Assembly: GCF_001704115.1 (NCBI RefSeq)
Contig: NZ_CP016895.1
Location: 1,674,001 to 1,738,000, forward strand
DNA: 64,000 nt
From: Acinetobacter larvae
GTDB taxonomy: Bacteria; Pseudomonadota; Gammaproteobacteria; Pseudomonadales; Moraxellaceae
Direction: 5' to 3'
This document shows positions 32,760 through 41,630 of this stretch, piece by piece; positions within the stretch are counted from its first letter, which is position 1, and each line of letters opens with the position of its first letter. The position numbers and the translations under genes are program-made. The notes beneath the pieces were generated by a model. The model was not told the origin of the DNA. It ran no database searches and was given only the letters and a program-made list of their open reading frames with translations.

Positions 32760-33239
32760 ATGAATATTTTACTTAAATGCGTTAAACAGTCTGGATATTC
32801 GTTGCGTCATCCGAGTGGTGTTATCGCGCAGCAATTAGACGGCGGTGCACCACGTATGCGCCGTATTGCACGAAATAATTGGCGTACGGTCAATGTAAGC
32901 TGGACTGTTAGAGCATCGGGCTATCAATACTTGTGCGCATTTCATGAAGTGTGGTGTGAAAACCCAAGCCAGCCATTTTATGCCAATTTGATTGTCGATG
33001 GTCCTGAATATAAAGCTTACACATGCCATTTTGTACCCGATTCATTTGGTTTGGACAGCAAAGAAGGACCTATCTTCAATGTGTCAGCGCAGTTCATCGT
33101 TAAGCCGATTGTTGATCGTGATTTGAATCAAGTGATTGTGGAAGCTGGCAATGAGGGAGTGGATATTAATGACATTCTTAATCCGCTTGACCATCTTGTA
33201 AACGTGGCATTACCAAACGCATTAAGGAATATTAAATGA
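32760..33239 (+). CDS. Tail protein, probable distal tail component
   Basis: 159 aa, between tape measure and DUF1833-like genes, the usual place for a distal tail or tail-tip adaptor. Contains RMRRIARNNWRTVNVSWTVR and NPSQPFYANLIVDG. Family not certain. Overlaps the next gene by ATGA. Confidence 0.6.
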   Translation: MNILLKCVKQSGYSLRHPSGVIAQQLDGGAPRMRRIARNNWRTVNVSWTVRASGYQYLCAFHEVWCENPSQPFYANLIVDGPEYKAYTCHFVPDSFGLDSKEGPIFNVSAQFIVKPIVDRDLNQVIVEAGNEGVDINDILNPLDHLVNVALPNALRNIK

Positions 33240-33721
33240 GTGAATACACATCATTTTATCTGAATGCACCTGGTACTGTTGCTGAAGTAAATTGCATTGA
33301 GATTAAGCACCCAACGTTCAGCTTTTTTTTGCAGTCATACGATGAAGATACATTCGCTGTAACGCATGAGAATGGTCAGCGTCAGTTCTACGTTTATTTG
33401 CCGATGCAGATTGATCGATCCAACGTCAATAACGATCTAGAGCAAGTTGTAAAAATGACGATCAATGATTTTGATGATCGATTAATTGAAGCATATAACA
33501 ATATTCAAGATAAGCGCCCAGTTGAGTTTAGACAACGTATTTACCGCGATAACAATCTTGATTCTCCGATGATTGTGCTACAAACCCTGCATGTGACGAG
33601 TATGTCTAAAGACAGCAAAGGTAATGTGACGTTTGAAGCGAAAGCGCCTGAACTGAATAGTGTTAGGACTGGTGATACATATACGTTTGAGCGTTTTCCA
33701 ATGCTGAGATACACAATATGA
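33236..33721 (+). CDS. DUF1833-like minor tail protein
   Basis: 161 aa, with the DUF1833 layout: IEIKHPTFSF then MTINDFDDRLIEAYNNIQDK and RPVEFRQRIYRDNNLDSP. Such proteins precede the NlpC-like and tip genes in siphoviruses, corresponding to lambda gpL-type proteins. Coupled to both neighbours by ATGA overlaps. Confidence 0.7.
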   Translation: MSEYTSFYLNAPGTVAEVNCIEIKHPTFSFFLQSYDEDTFAVTHENGQRQFYVYLPMQIDRSNVNNDLEQVVKMTINDFDDRLIEAYNNIQDKRPVEFRQRIYRDNNLDSPMIVLQTLHVTSMSKDSKGNVTFEAKAPELNSVRTGDTYTFERFPMLRYTI

Positions 33722-34026
33722 TTGAGCAGCTATTAAATCGTGAACGGCGCGCTGATTATGATTGCCAAGATTTTGTAAATGAAGCGTGGGAGCTGATCAC
33801 TGGTGAGGATCTAGCTCAACGATTACTAGACCATCAAAATCATCGTAAATTGCTTGAACGACTAGATGAACCAGTCTCGCCGTGTCTAGTTTATTTCTCT
33901 AGTGCCCGATATGAAAACCATGTCGGGCTTTTTTATTCCGGCAAGGTTTTGCATCTGGCGAATGCCGCACAATATGTGCCGCTAGATCTTATTTTCGGCT
34001 TTGATCAGTGTGAGTTTTATCGATGA
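33718..34026 (+). CDS. NlpC/P60-like tail assembly protein (gpK-like)
   Basis: 102 aa, a minimal papain-like fold. YDCQDFVNEAWE gives the Cys (C16) followed by a helix, and YENHVGLFYSGK supplies a His (H68). Lambda gpK is the corresponding two-domain tail assembly protein, and this is a short version. ATGA overlaps on both sides. Confidence 0.75.
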   Translation: MIEQLLNRERRADYDCQDFVNEAWELITGEDLAQRLLDHQNHRKLLERLDEPVSPCLVYFSSARYENHVGLFYSGKVLHLANAAQYVPLDLIFGFDQCEFYR

Positions 34027-36884
34027 AAAGAGTTTGTATTAAAAAAACGACAGTCGATTTAAACGAAGAGTTTATCGAAGTTGAAAACATCACGGAGTAT
34101 CTGCGAGAGCAGCTTAAACTTGATTACTTTCCAGAAACTGGTCGCATTTATCACAATGCGATTGCACTTGAAAACGATGTAACGCCGTGTGATGAAGAGT
34201 CAGAGAAAAGACTGGAGCGGCTGGAAGGTGACTTCTATGTAGTTATTGAGGCTGGATATGGTGCTATGGAGATTGCAGTACTGGTTGTGATGGCTATTGT
34301 TGCCGCATTCTCTGTCTACACATACATGACAATGCCTAAGCCGCAAGTTTCGGCGGCACAGTCAGCAAACAACGACATGGCATCGCGGCAGAATCAAATT
34401 CGTGTTGGCGGTCGTGTTCCTGAAATATTCGGTACCATACGCTGCTATCCCGACATGATCGCCGCTTCTTACGTTTTCTACAATGCTGATGACAAAGAAA
34501 TTGAAGTAAGTCTAATGGTCATCGGTCGTGGCTACTACGATATTCATGATTGCCGTGAAGACTCAACTGATGTGCATGACATCCAAGGCTACAAAGTCTC
34601 TGTTTACGATCCATTTACCTCAATCATGGGTGATGCAATCTACCAAGTCGGTGAAAAATTTGATTACTATCCACCAGTGACGTTGAAATCAAAATCAATC
34701 AATGGTCAAACGCTAGAAATGCCGAATGATCAAAAGATTGAATCAACAGACATTTACTTTGTTTACCCAAACCTAATCAAAGCTCGCAGCAATCTTCAAT
34801 TTACCAGCCTTTTTAATGCCAAAGATAATATTGCGATCTACGGCGCTGAATTTGGCGTTGAAGATGTGCAGTGGTCAGGTACAACGCTGTTTACAACAGA
34901 TCGCAAGATCATTGTGAATTCTGTGCAAAATGTAGATTCTGTAGATGATTTTAAAGGTGTGATCTTAAATGGCGCTTTGATTGAAATCATTACAGAGGTG
35001 TTGCCTGAGGAAGAGGGTGAGCCGCCAAAATTTATCACCACATATAAAGATATTTCAGGGCAATATCGTGTTGCCAATATTTCAAAAGAGAATATGGGCA
35101 ATACTTTCCGCTACGAAATTACTTTAGCTAATGCACTTGAAGTCAACTCAAACTGGCGTTTTATCACAAAAAATGAAACGGCAATTGCTGGTGTCAAGTT
35201 GACCAATAATAAGTTGGCGATCAATTTAAGTGGTTCTTATCAGATTGATAGTGTCACAGATGATCGGATTATCTTAAAAGATCCTGACCAGGTGAACGGT
35301 GGTTGGCTTCAACTTCTATCGCTACCAAATCACTCAACAGTCGACCAGCTCAAATCTATTCGACTTGATCTCTTAGATAGCGTCTGGGTTGGCTGGCACA
35401 ACTTAGAAATGCCGGAAACCGAGGAAATTGTTTTTAACTTTTTCTTTCAAAACGGCTTGTTTTATCAGGATAGTAAAGGTGGTGTTTGGGCTGAATGGAT
35501 GGATGTATTGATTGAATATCAGTATATCAATGATGCAAATCAGCCGATCGGTGAAGTCTTTCAAGAGACAAGACATATAAATAAAAAGTCTAAATCACCG
35601 TTCGGTACTACTGTTCGCATTGAATTGCCTTACAACGACTCGGTGCGTTTCCGTTTAGCGCGAACAACACCAACGAAGAATGATAAATCTCAGGATTTGT
35701 GCAAGATCAAAGATGTTTATGCGGTCGCAAAAAGCACGAAAGTTAACTATGGCGATGTCACTGTATTGCGGCTAGAAAGTTCTGGGACCGATGGGGCGTT
35801 ATCTCTTAAAGAGAAAAAGCTCAATCTTTTAGTGACTCGGAAGCTGCCAGTCGATGGTACCGGTCCGTTAGTACCGACGCGTGATGCTGGGCAAGCGCTG
35901 ATTAATCTTGCACTTGATGGTAAGAATGGTCGGCGCTCAATCAGTGAAGTTGATATTCAGCAAATTAAATCAGAGATTCAAGCGGTAAAAAGCTACTTTG
36001 GTTCTGAAAAGGCTGCTGAGTTTTGCTACACGATTGATGATGCCAATCTGTCATTTGAAGAAATTGCAGGGATGATTGCAAGCGCCGTGTTCTGTGAGCC
36101 GTATCGCTTTGGTTCTAAGCTCAGATTGAAATTTGAAAAGCCGCAAGAAATTGCAGTTTTGCTTTTTAATCATCGCAATAAGGTGCCGCAGTCTGAGACT
36201 CGCACAAGGACGCAACAGATCGAGAAAGATTATGACGGTCTAGAGCTTGAATACACCGATCCAAGTGATGACGCTCGTATCAAGTATTACATTTGGTATG
36301 ACATCAACACAGATCAAGCGTATGAGGGTGAGGGTGCACGCAATCCGATGACCATCAAGACCACAGGTATCCGTAATCATGAGCAAGCTAAAACGCGAGC
36401 TTGGCGTGAGTGGAATAAGCTGCAGTATCGCCGTGTGACAACAAAGTTTGAAGCGCTTGACGAGTCAAATCTACTTGCTAGAAATGACAAGATTCTAGTT
36501 GCTGATAACTGTAGTTTGCGGACGCAAGATGGTGGAGTGGATGCAGTCAATGGTCTTGTTTTACTGCTTTCTCAAGATGTTGAGATGCAAGATAACGCAT
36601 CATACAAGATCTGTTTGCAGTTGAGTGATGGCACTGTAGATATTGTGCCTTGCTCCAAGCATGCGCCGTATCAAGTCGTACTATCTCGACCGCCTCGGTT
36701 GCCGCTTGTCGTTGATGATGATCGATATGCCAAGACGACGTATCAGATAGTCAGCTCGCTTGGTGATGGTAATACAAACGCATTCATGTTGACAGAGATG
36801 GATCTAGCAAGTCGCATGACAAACAACATCACAGCAATCAACTACGATGATCGATACTACAAAGATGATCACCGTTTTTTCTAA
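34023..36884 (+). CDS. Tail tip / host specificity protein, J-like
   Basis: 953 aa. An N-terminal I-like region includes a hydrophobic stretch (AVLVVMAIVAAFSVYTY), then RVGGRVPEIFGTIRCYPD, typical of tip proteins. Later VNYGDVTVLRLE, RTRTQQIEKDYDGLELEY and KTRAWREWNKLQYRR resemble the phage tail-III domain. It forms the central tip and contacts the receptor or the fibre made by the next gene. Confidence 0.85.
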   Translation: MKRVCIKKTTVDLNEEFIEVENITEYLREQLKLDYFPETGRIYHNAIALENDVTPCDEESEKRLERLEGDFYVVIEAGYGAMEIAVLVVMAIVAAFSVYTYMTMPKPQVSAAQSANNDMASRQNQIRVGGRVPEIFGTIRCYPDMIAASYVFYNADDKEIEVSLMVIGRGYYDIHDCREDSTDVHDIQGYKVSVYDPFTSIMGDAIYQVGEKFDYYPPVTLKSKSINGQTLEMPNDQKIESTDIYFVYPNLIKARSNLQFTSLFNAKDNIAIYGAEFGVEDVQWSGTTLFTTDRKIIVNSVQNVDSVDDFKGVILNGALIEIITEVLPEEEGEPPKFITTYKDISGQYRVANISKENMGNTFRYEITLANALEVNSNWRFITKNETAIAGVKLTNNKLAINLSGSYQIDSVTDDRIILKDPDQVNGGWLQLLSLPNHSTVDQLKSIRLDLLDSVWVGWHNLEMPETEEIVFNFFFQNGLFYQDSKGGVWAEWMDVLIEYQYINDANQPIGEVFQETRHINKKSKSPFGTTVRIELPYNDSVRFRLARTTPTKNDKSQDLCKIKDVYAVAKSTKVNYGDVTVLRLESSGTDGALSLKEKKLNLLVTRKLPVDGTGPLVPTRDAGQALINLALDGKNGRRSISEVDIQQIKSEIQAVKSYFGSEKAAEFCYTIDDANLSFEEIAGMIASAVFCEPYRFGSKLRLKFEKPQEIAVLLFNHRNKVPQSETRTRTQQIEKDYDGLELEYTDPSDDARIKYYIWYDINTDQAYEGEGARNPMTIKTTGIRNHEQAKTRAWREWNKLQYRRVTTKFEALDESNLLARNDKILVADNCSLRTQDGGVDAVNGLVLLLSQDVEMQDNASYKICLQLSDGTVDIVPCSKHAPYQVVLSRPPRLPLVVDDDRYAKTTYQIVSSLGDGNTNAFMLTEMDLASRMTNNITAINYDDRYYKDDHRFF

Positions 36885-36901
36885 TTAATTGAAATCCATA
36901 A

Positions 36902-36922
36902 GCCGCCGAAAGGCGGTTTTTT
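36902..36922 (+). terminator. Intrinsic terminator
   Basis: GCCGCC-GAAA-GGCGGT followed by T-run. Same element as 10826 and 39753. Confidence 0.85.
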
Positions 36923-36942
36923 ATTGCCAGGGGAAAAGTAAG

Positions 36943-39306
36943 ATGGCAGATAAAATTGTAACTGTGCAAAAGCTGCAAGATGCTGATAAAGACTGTGATT
37001 CGCTTGATGACGTGATTAGTGGTGGAGAGTACGACACGGTAAAAACGCGCCGTGGTAAAGAGTACCCGACAATGCCTAATGCGATTCGCCAATTGATGGA
37101 AAACGGTGGGTTTAAGCCATTTGCGACAGAATCTGAATTGCTTGCTTATGTTCCGGCGATCAACCCGAGCGCTGCCAAAGCTTTGGACACTAAAAAGATT
37201 TGGCTATGGGACGGCACGCGCTGGAACGACACGGGTTTGAGTGAGTTGGATCAGGCGAATGATTTCACTAGAAGCTTAGGGGCATTGAGACTCAACCAAG
37301 GCAATAAAACGCCTTTCAAGTTTTTGCCACGTAATAACATTAATACCGAAGTTGATCTAGATAACACATCATCTGCATGGGTAATGAGCAAAGTATTAAA
37401 AGTTGAAGTACAAAATGCTAGAGCTAATAAATACTATCGCATTGCAACAGCATACACAGCAACTGATACAACTTATCCATGCCGTTGGATTATCGAAGAG
37501 TGTGATGTTTTGGATTTTGATAAAAAAGACACATCAACGCGAATTATCACTAATACTCATGCACAGCCAATTTGGAAAAATAATACTGATATTCAGACTA
37601 TTGTTTTAACGCCAACAGCTGCAGCATATAACGATATACGCATCATCGTAACAATTGACACTAATATTGCTACCGGAACTTTTAGAGCAATCAATCCAAC
37701 CCAAACTGCTTATGCATTAATCATCGACCCTGCATTTTACATATATAAGACATCAACATCAGAAGCCGAGGTCAATACTATTGTGACCAATGAGAATATT
37801 AAGTTAAATTCATTGGAGTTAAATCGCGGCAAGAACATTCCTTTGTTACAAAAGAAGCGAAACAATATTAGTTCAGAGCCATCAGCAGGGTTAAATAATA
37901 TCTTACTTGGTGTAAAAGTAATTAATGCTCAAGAGGGTTTTTTCTATCGCATCGCCTATTTCGTGAATGGTAGTACAGCTTTATCGGGATCTCACCCAGA
38001 AGGTTGGCGTATTGAGAAAATTGCAAAAGATAATTATGAGAATCAAGATAATGCAGTTTCATTGATTATTACGAATACGGATGTACCAACTCAAATTTTA
38101 GATCGTGTTGCAAAAGGGATTCAAAAGATTACTTTAAAATCTCCACGCAGTAGTGAAATTATAGATTTAACAATTGATGTTGATCGGCTGCCAAATTACG
38201 GTTCATTTATGCGTTATAACTTGCCTACAGACCCTTCCTATTCATTTGTAATACATCCCATTTATTACGATTTTGCAGAGGATGAAATTGTTATTCCGAG
38301 TATCTCTGGTATTGGTTATAGCTATAACACTACTCGAAAACGATTAACACTTACATGGCAAAATGGAAAAACATTATATAGCCAAGTGTTTGGAATAAAC
38401 GGGTTTAATGATCTGCCTAATTTTACATCTTTATCGAAAAAGGGAATTAATGACACTGAGTGGGTTTTGATTCAGAGTTATGCATCCGATGTATTACCCC
38501 CACTGATTATTGATGCTGTTGATAATCCTACTGCACCCGATCTTCCATCTATCTACACAGGTGGAAATCACGGGACAAGTGGTAGTGCTGGCGGATTTAA
38601 AACTGCGATAAACGACAACTATCAAATCATACTAGGTGGTAATGCTATTGATATGTCTAAAAATCAAAGCGGAATAACTGATTCTGTAAAGATAAATATT
38701 TCTAATCGTCTACATGCTTGCAATACGATTCAAGTAGATAATACACCTGGCCGCTACGTGATACAGCAGAATTTCATGATCGATTTTAAGGATGGCTCTT
38801 GGTGTGTTACTTGTTTTAATAAAAAGTTAGAAGATGTAAATGTCCGAGGAGATAATGGTCTACAGACCTTTAGCCAAGGCTTGCAAGAAAGTTGGTTATT
38901 TTTAGATGGACAGTATGCACATAGAGTACCTTTTGACCCAACTCAAGACTCAGGGATTTATAAAGATTATCCTAATTGTTGGGCAATGGTTTTACAGGGA
39001 AATAATACTCAATGGGTATCATGGTATGACAAAACAGTTGGGTTAGGGGATGGTTCACAGATCAGCAATAATGCTAAGCGGTTTAGAGGAGGTGGTTCTA
39101 GTAATACTAAGATTTATGCTGCTGCAATTTCTGCAAAGCCACTGCTTATGACAACGGTTGATAGTTACTCATGGCGAATGGGCTTTTCTATTCAAAGCAC
39201 CGAAATACCTAAGCCACTTAATACAGATAGCTCTTTTATCTGGAATAGGCTTGGTAAAACTGCCAATGTATTAGTCTATGATGCATCAACATATTTTATG
39301 GAATAG
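36943..39306 (+). CDS. Tail fibre / receptor-binding protein
   Basis: 787 aa from MADKIVTVQKLQDADKD. The N-terminal 110 residues look like a virion-attachment domain. The rest is AT-rich, rich in N/T/S and beta-like. Two related central units are visible: one following LGALRLNQGNKTPF and one following LELNRGKNIPLLQKKRNN, each leading to YRIA then W.IE. Base composition and the absence of CGCCGT from about 37.1 to 39.4 kb suggest that the receptor-binding part was exchanged horizontally. Confidence 0.75.
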   Translation: MADKIVTVQKLQDADKDCDSLDDVISGGEYDTVKTRRGKEYPTMPNAIRQLMENGGFKPFATESELLAYVPAINPSAAKALDTKKIWLWDGTRWNDTGLSELDQANDFTRSLGALRLNQGNKTPFKFLPRNNINTEVDLDNTSSAWVMSKVLKVEVQNARANKYYRIATAYTATDTTYPCRWIIEECDVLDFDKKDTSTRIITNTHAQPIWKNNTDIQTIVLTPTAAAYNDIRIIVTIDTNIATGTFRAINPTQTAYALIIDPAFYIYKTSTSEAEVNTIVTNENIKLNSLELNRGKNIPLLQKKRNNISSEPSAGLNNILLGVKVINAQEGFFYRIAYFVNGSTALSGSHPEGWRIEKIAKDNYENQDNAVSLIITNTDVPTQILDRVAKGIQKITLKSPRSSEIIDLTIDVDRLPNYGSFMRYNLPTDPSYSFVIHPIYYDFAEDEIVIPSISGIGYSYNTTRKRLTLTWQNGKTLYSQVFGINGFNDLPNFTSLSKKGINDTEWVLIQSYASDVLPPLIIDAVDNPTAPDLPSIYTGGNHGTSGSAGGFKTAINDNYQIILGGNAIDMSKNQSGITDSVKINISNRLHACNTIQVDNTPGRYVIQQNFMIDFKDGSWCVTCFNKKLEDVNVRGDNGLQTFSQGLQESWLFLDGQYAHRVPFDPTQDSGIYKDYPNCWAMVLQGNNTQWVSWYDKTVGLGDGSQISNNAKRFRGGGSSNTKIYAAAISAKPLLMTTVDSYSWRMGFSIQSTEIPKPLNTDSSFIWNRLGKTANVLVYDASTYFME

Positions 39307-39318
39307 CAGACTCATTGT

Positions 39319-39338
39319 GCCGCGAAAGCGGTTTTTTT
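39319..39338 (+). terminator. Intrinsic terminator
   Basis: GCCGC-GAAA-GCGGT followed by seven T, between fibre and lysis genes. Confidence 0.8.
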
Positions 39339-39361
39339 ACACCCAAAATTCAGGAAAACCA

Positions 39362-39739
39362 ATGGAACCAGTGTCCACAGGCAGCTTGACTGCCTTTTTA
39401 AAATTCTACGGCGCAGCAATCGCCGTGACCTTGGCAATCGCGCTTGTGGCTACGGTTGTTATCATGATGCGCTTTCCTCGCTCACCACAAGAATGGGCAG
39501 TCGGCTTAATTTGCACAGTGGTATCAAGCCTAGCTGGTGGCTCATTCATCATCGTTAAATATGGTCTGCATGAATGGGTCACTGATATCTGGGGAATGAT
39601 TGCCCTTGGGGGTTTTTTTTTCGTCTGCGGTTTACCAGGATGGGCAATTGTGCGCTGGACCTTTAACTTCATAAATCGACAAGAGGGGAAAACGATTGTT
39701 GAGGTAGTGAAAGAACTCAAGAAGATGAAAGATGAATAA
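39362..39739 (+). CDS. Putative holin
   Basis: 125 aa from MEPVSTG, after AGGAAAACC. Three hydrophobic segments (about 14-36, 44-63, 74-95) and a charged C-terminus (VVKELKKMKDE) fit a class I-like holin. It lies directly upstream of the endolysin gene and would release it across the inner membrane. Confidence 0.75.
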   Translation: MEPVSTGSLTAFLKFYGAAIAVTLAIALVATVVIMMRFPRSPQEWAVGLICTVVSSLAGGSFIIVKYGLHEWVTDIWGMIALGGFFFVCGLPGWAIVRWTFNFINRQEGKTIVEVVKELKKMKDE

Positions 39740-39752
39740 TTTAAATAAATTT

Positions 39753-39775
39753 AAGCCGCCGAAAGGCGGTTTTTA
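39753..39775 (+). terminator. Intrinsic terminator within the lysis cassette
   Basis: GCCGCC-GAAA-GGCGGT followed by TTTT. Third copy of this element. Confidence 0.8.
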
Positions 39776-39791
39776 ATTAGGGATAAGTGAA

Positions 39792-40376
39792 ATGAAAAAA
39801 CTCACACAACAGCAAATCGAAGTACAAGCCACGGCGCTCGGTGTTTCAGTTGCAGCATTACGCGCCGTGATTGAAGTTGAATGTCGTAATTCGGGCTTTA
39901 ATTCAGATGGTACACCCGTCATTCTATTTGAGTGTCATGTATTTCGGCAGCGATTGATTGCGAATGGCAAAGCTAATATCGCAGCCAAAGCCATGCGTGA
40001 ACGTCCAGATCTCTGCAATACATCATCTGGCAACTATGGCTTATATTCAGCTCAGCATGGACGCTTAAATGTGGCAGCTCAATATCATCGTGATTCAGCA
40101 TTAGAATCTGCAAGCTGGGGGCTTGGCCAGGTGATGGGCTATCATTGGAAATCACTAGGTTACGCTTCACTACAAAGCTTTATCAATGCCATGTATCGCA
40201 ATGAAGCCTCGCAGCTTGAGACGATGTGTCGCTATATCAAAGTAAATAATCTTATTAAAGCTTTGCAGAATAAAGATTGGAAAGCCTTCGCACGTGGTTA
40301 TAACGGTCCAGCATACGCAGCGAATAAATATGATGTAAAACTTGCTGCAGCATATAAAAAGTGGGGTGGTAAATGA
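39792..40376 (+). CDS. Endolysin, N-acetylmuramidase family (DUF3380)
   Basis: 194 aa. AVIEVECRNSGF carries the likely catalytic Glu (near E28-E30), followed by VILFECHVFR, ASWGLGQVMGYHW and FARGYNGPAY, all signature blocks of the DUF3380 muramidase family. No signal peptide, so it depends on the holin. Overlaps the Rz gene by ATGA. Confidence 0.9.
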   Translation: MKKLTQQQIEVQATALGVSVAALRAVIEVECRNSGFNSDGTPVILFECHVFRQRLIANGKANIAAKAMRERPDLCNTSSGNYGLYSAQHGRLNVAAQYHRDSALESASWGLGQVMGYHWKSLGYASLQSFINAMYRNEASQLETMCRYIKVNNLIKALQNKDWKAFARGYNGPAYAANKYDVKLAAAYKKWGGK

Positions 40377-40738
40377 ACTGGTACCTACTCTGGAAATACA
40401 AACACTGGATCGCAATCGCGGTCCTTTCTTTTATCTGTTTAGGGCAATTGGCTTATACCAATCATTTGGGTGGTGAGCTGCGTAAAGCTGAGGCAGCGTG
40501 CACAGCCAAAATCGACAAGATTCACGCTGACAATGCCAAAGCTCTAACCGCACAACAAAACAAACTCAATCAAGCGAGTGCCGACTATGAAAAACTCAAA
40601 TCCGAGCAACGAGTCAAAACAGAAACCGTTACACGTGAAGTGCAAAAGATCATTGATCGTCCTGTTTATCTCAATCAGTGTTTTGATGATGACGGCGTGT
40701 CAGCAATCAACAGTCTTATCGCCGTCGATTCCAGCTAA
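40373..40738 (+). CDS. Rz-like inner-membrane spanin
   Basis: 121 aa. One N-terminal transmembrane helix (IAIAVLSFICLGQLAY) then a periplasmic coiled coil (residues about 35-90). This is the i-spanin layout. The partner o-spanin gene is nested in another frame. Confidence 0.8.
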   Translation: MNWYLLWKYKHWIAIAVLSFICLGQLAYTNHLGGELRKAEAACTAKIDKIHADNAKALTAQQNKLNQASADYEKLKSEQRVKTETVTREVQKIIDRPVYLNQCFDDDGVSAINSLIAVDSS

Positions 40739-40877
40739 CCTACTCACACCTTGCCCTGATCTGCAAAAGCTAGAATCAGGGCAGGCTAGTGCCGTGATTC
40801 TTTGGGCTGTGGATGTTGTCATTAAATATAATGAGTGTAAGGCGAGGCATGGGGCGGTGGTGAGGGTGATTGATTGA
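40587..40877 (+). CDS. Rz1-like outer-membrane spanin lipoprotein, nested in Rz
   Basis: 96 aa from ATG 40587. SLIVLFISISVLMMTAC is a signal peptide with lipobox and acylated Cys. The mature part is short. It overlaps Rz in a different frame, a hallmark of spanin pairs. The start is uncertain: GTG 40635 would give a shorter, more typical n-region. Confidence 0.75.
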   Translation: MKNSNPSNESKQKPLHVKCKRSLIVLFISISVLMMTACQQSTVLSPSIPANLLTPCPDLQKLESGQASAVILWAVDVVIKYNECKARHGAVVRVID

Positions 40878-40940
40878 GGGGTGGAGGATTAACTAAATTG
40901 AATTCTAAGCCGACCTTATCAACAGATGGGAGCTACTTAA

Positions 40941-40970
40941 TACCCCGAAAGAACCCCGAAAATGCCCCTA
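40941..40970. repeat. Integrase arm-site-like repeats, left of att core
   Basis: ACCCCGAAA occurs twice (about 40942-40950 and 40953-40960), followed by ATGCCCCTA. On the other side of the core, TTTGGGGCAATATTGGGACA (41110-41129) carries the inverted GGGGCA. Paired arms round an att core are typical of attP-derived sequence. Apart from these arms, a bidirectional terminator and the core, the 40878-41202 interval shows nothing. Confidence 0.4.
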
Positions 40971-40973
40971 ACA

Positions 40974-41001
40974 AAAAAGCCCACTTTTTAAGATGGGCTT
41001 T
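40974..41001. terminator. Bidirectional terminator at end of prophage A
   Basis: AAAGCCCA/TGGGCTTT stem with T-rich and A-rich flanks. Confidence 0.7.
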
Positions 41002-41026
41002 AACGTGTTGATTTAACAACTAAATT

Positions 41027-41071
41027 TGGTAGGCATATCCAGATTTGAACTGGAGACCTCTACGATGTCAA
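41027..41071 (-). other. Attachment core: 3' half of tRNA-Val(GAC)
   Basis: Minus strand reads TTGACAT (anticodon loop, GAC), CGTAG, AGGTC (variable loop), TCCAG-TTCAAAT-CTGGA (perfect T arm), TATGCCT, A, CCA. The 5' side does not continue as a tRNA: the expected CTACG is replaced by TTACC. So only the 3' half is present, as left by integration into a tRNA-Val gene. The intact gene should lie beyond the right edge. Confidence 0.75.
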
Positions 41072-41192
41072 GGTAATGTATATCTATATAAATCAATAGC
41101 TTAAGTTTATTTGGGGCAATATTGGGACAATTGCAAAGTTATCCACAATAAATTGATGATTTTAATGACTATTATACATGTCTTATAAAAGA

Positions 41193-41220
41193 AGAAAGAG
41201 GGTTAATTAACCCTCTTTCT
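41193..41220 (-). terminator. Perfect palindrome ending the leftward operon
   Basis: AGAAAGAGGGTTAA followed by TTAACCCTCTTTCT. Includes the last codons and stop of the gene at 41203. Confidence 0.6.
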
Positions 41221-41487
41221 ACCTGTCTTTTGTTTACCTAAACTTAGGATACGTTCTGCTTCTTCTGGATTGTATAAATGCTTATTTGGTGTTCCTTTAT
41301 TTATTGGTAATAAGCGGCTCCTGATGGTCTTAACATCTAGATTGTATTGTTTCGATAAATAAGCTGCTGATACCAATTGAGGGCTAATATCTTTAATTGA
41401 TATGACTTTAGCACCACCAATTTCTGCACCTACATGTAAGGCTGGTGCCTCACCTTGCACCGTAATAGCGTAAATACCTACTCCCAT
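41203..41487 (-). CDS. Helix-turn-helix protein, possible excisionase-like
   Basis: 94 aa from MGVGIYAI, whose ATG overlaps the previous stop (TGATG) and follows GGAGAG. The C-terminal half AAYLSKQYNLDVKTIRSRLLP then HLYNPEEAERIL is a MerR/excisionase-type winged-helix pattern. It is the last gene before the att core, where xis or int normally lies. Function inferred from position and motif. Confidence 0.5.
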   Translation of the reverse strand: MGVGIYAITVQGEAPALHVGAEIGGAKVISIKDISPQLVSAAYLSKQYNLDVKTIRSRLLPINKGTPNKHLYNPEEAERILSLGKQKTGRKRVN

Positions 41488-41630
41488 CACTCTCTCCACA
41501 TCGCTTCTTTAAATTTCGATTCAGTTATTAATTCTTCAATTTCATATAAATAAACATTATGAAATATATGGGTCATTTTGTTGCCGAACACAGTAAGTGT
41601 CTGGCTGATCGATGAATAGCTAAACTTCAT
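41487..41630 (-). CDS. 47-aa hypothetical protein
   Basis: Starts MKFSYSSISQTLTVFGNKMT, with its ATG overlapping the 3' end of the 41620 gene by 11 bases and its TGA overlapping the next ATG. Tight coupling on both sides supports it, though no homologue is recognised. Confidence 0.5.
   Translation of the reverse strand: MKFSYSSISQTLTVFGNKMTHIFHNVYLYEIEELITESKFKEAMWRE

Larger units (their letters stand above)
1..41071 (+). mobile_element. Prophage A, siphovirus-type, left end outside window
   Basis: Contiguous phage gene order: early genes, Q-like antiterminator, late promoter, TerS/TerL, portal, MuF, scaffold, capsid, connectors, tail tube, chaperones, tape measure, tail tip, fibre, holin, endolysin, Rz/Rz1. 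It ends at a tRNA-Val 3' half. The repressor region and any integrase would lie to the left of the window. Cargo genes interrupt the head and tail modules at several points. Confidence 0.9.

Noticed and set aside
41203..41487. Integrase at the att site
   Set aside because: The gene there is far too short and lacks the R-H-R-Y residues; only a helix-turn-helix can be seen.
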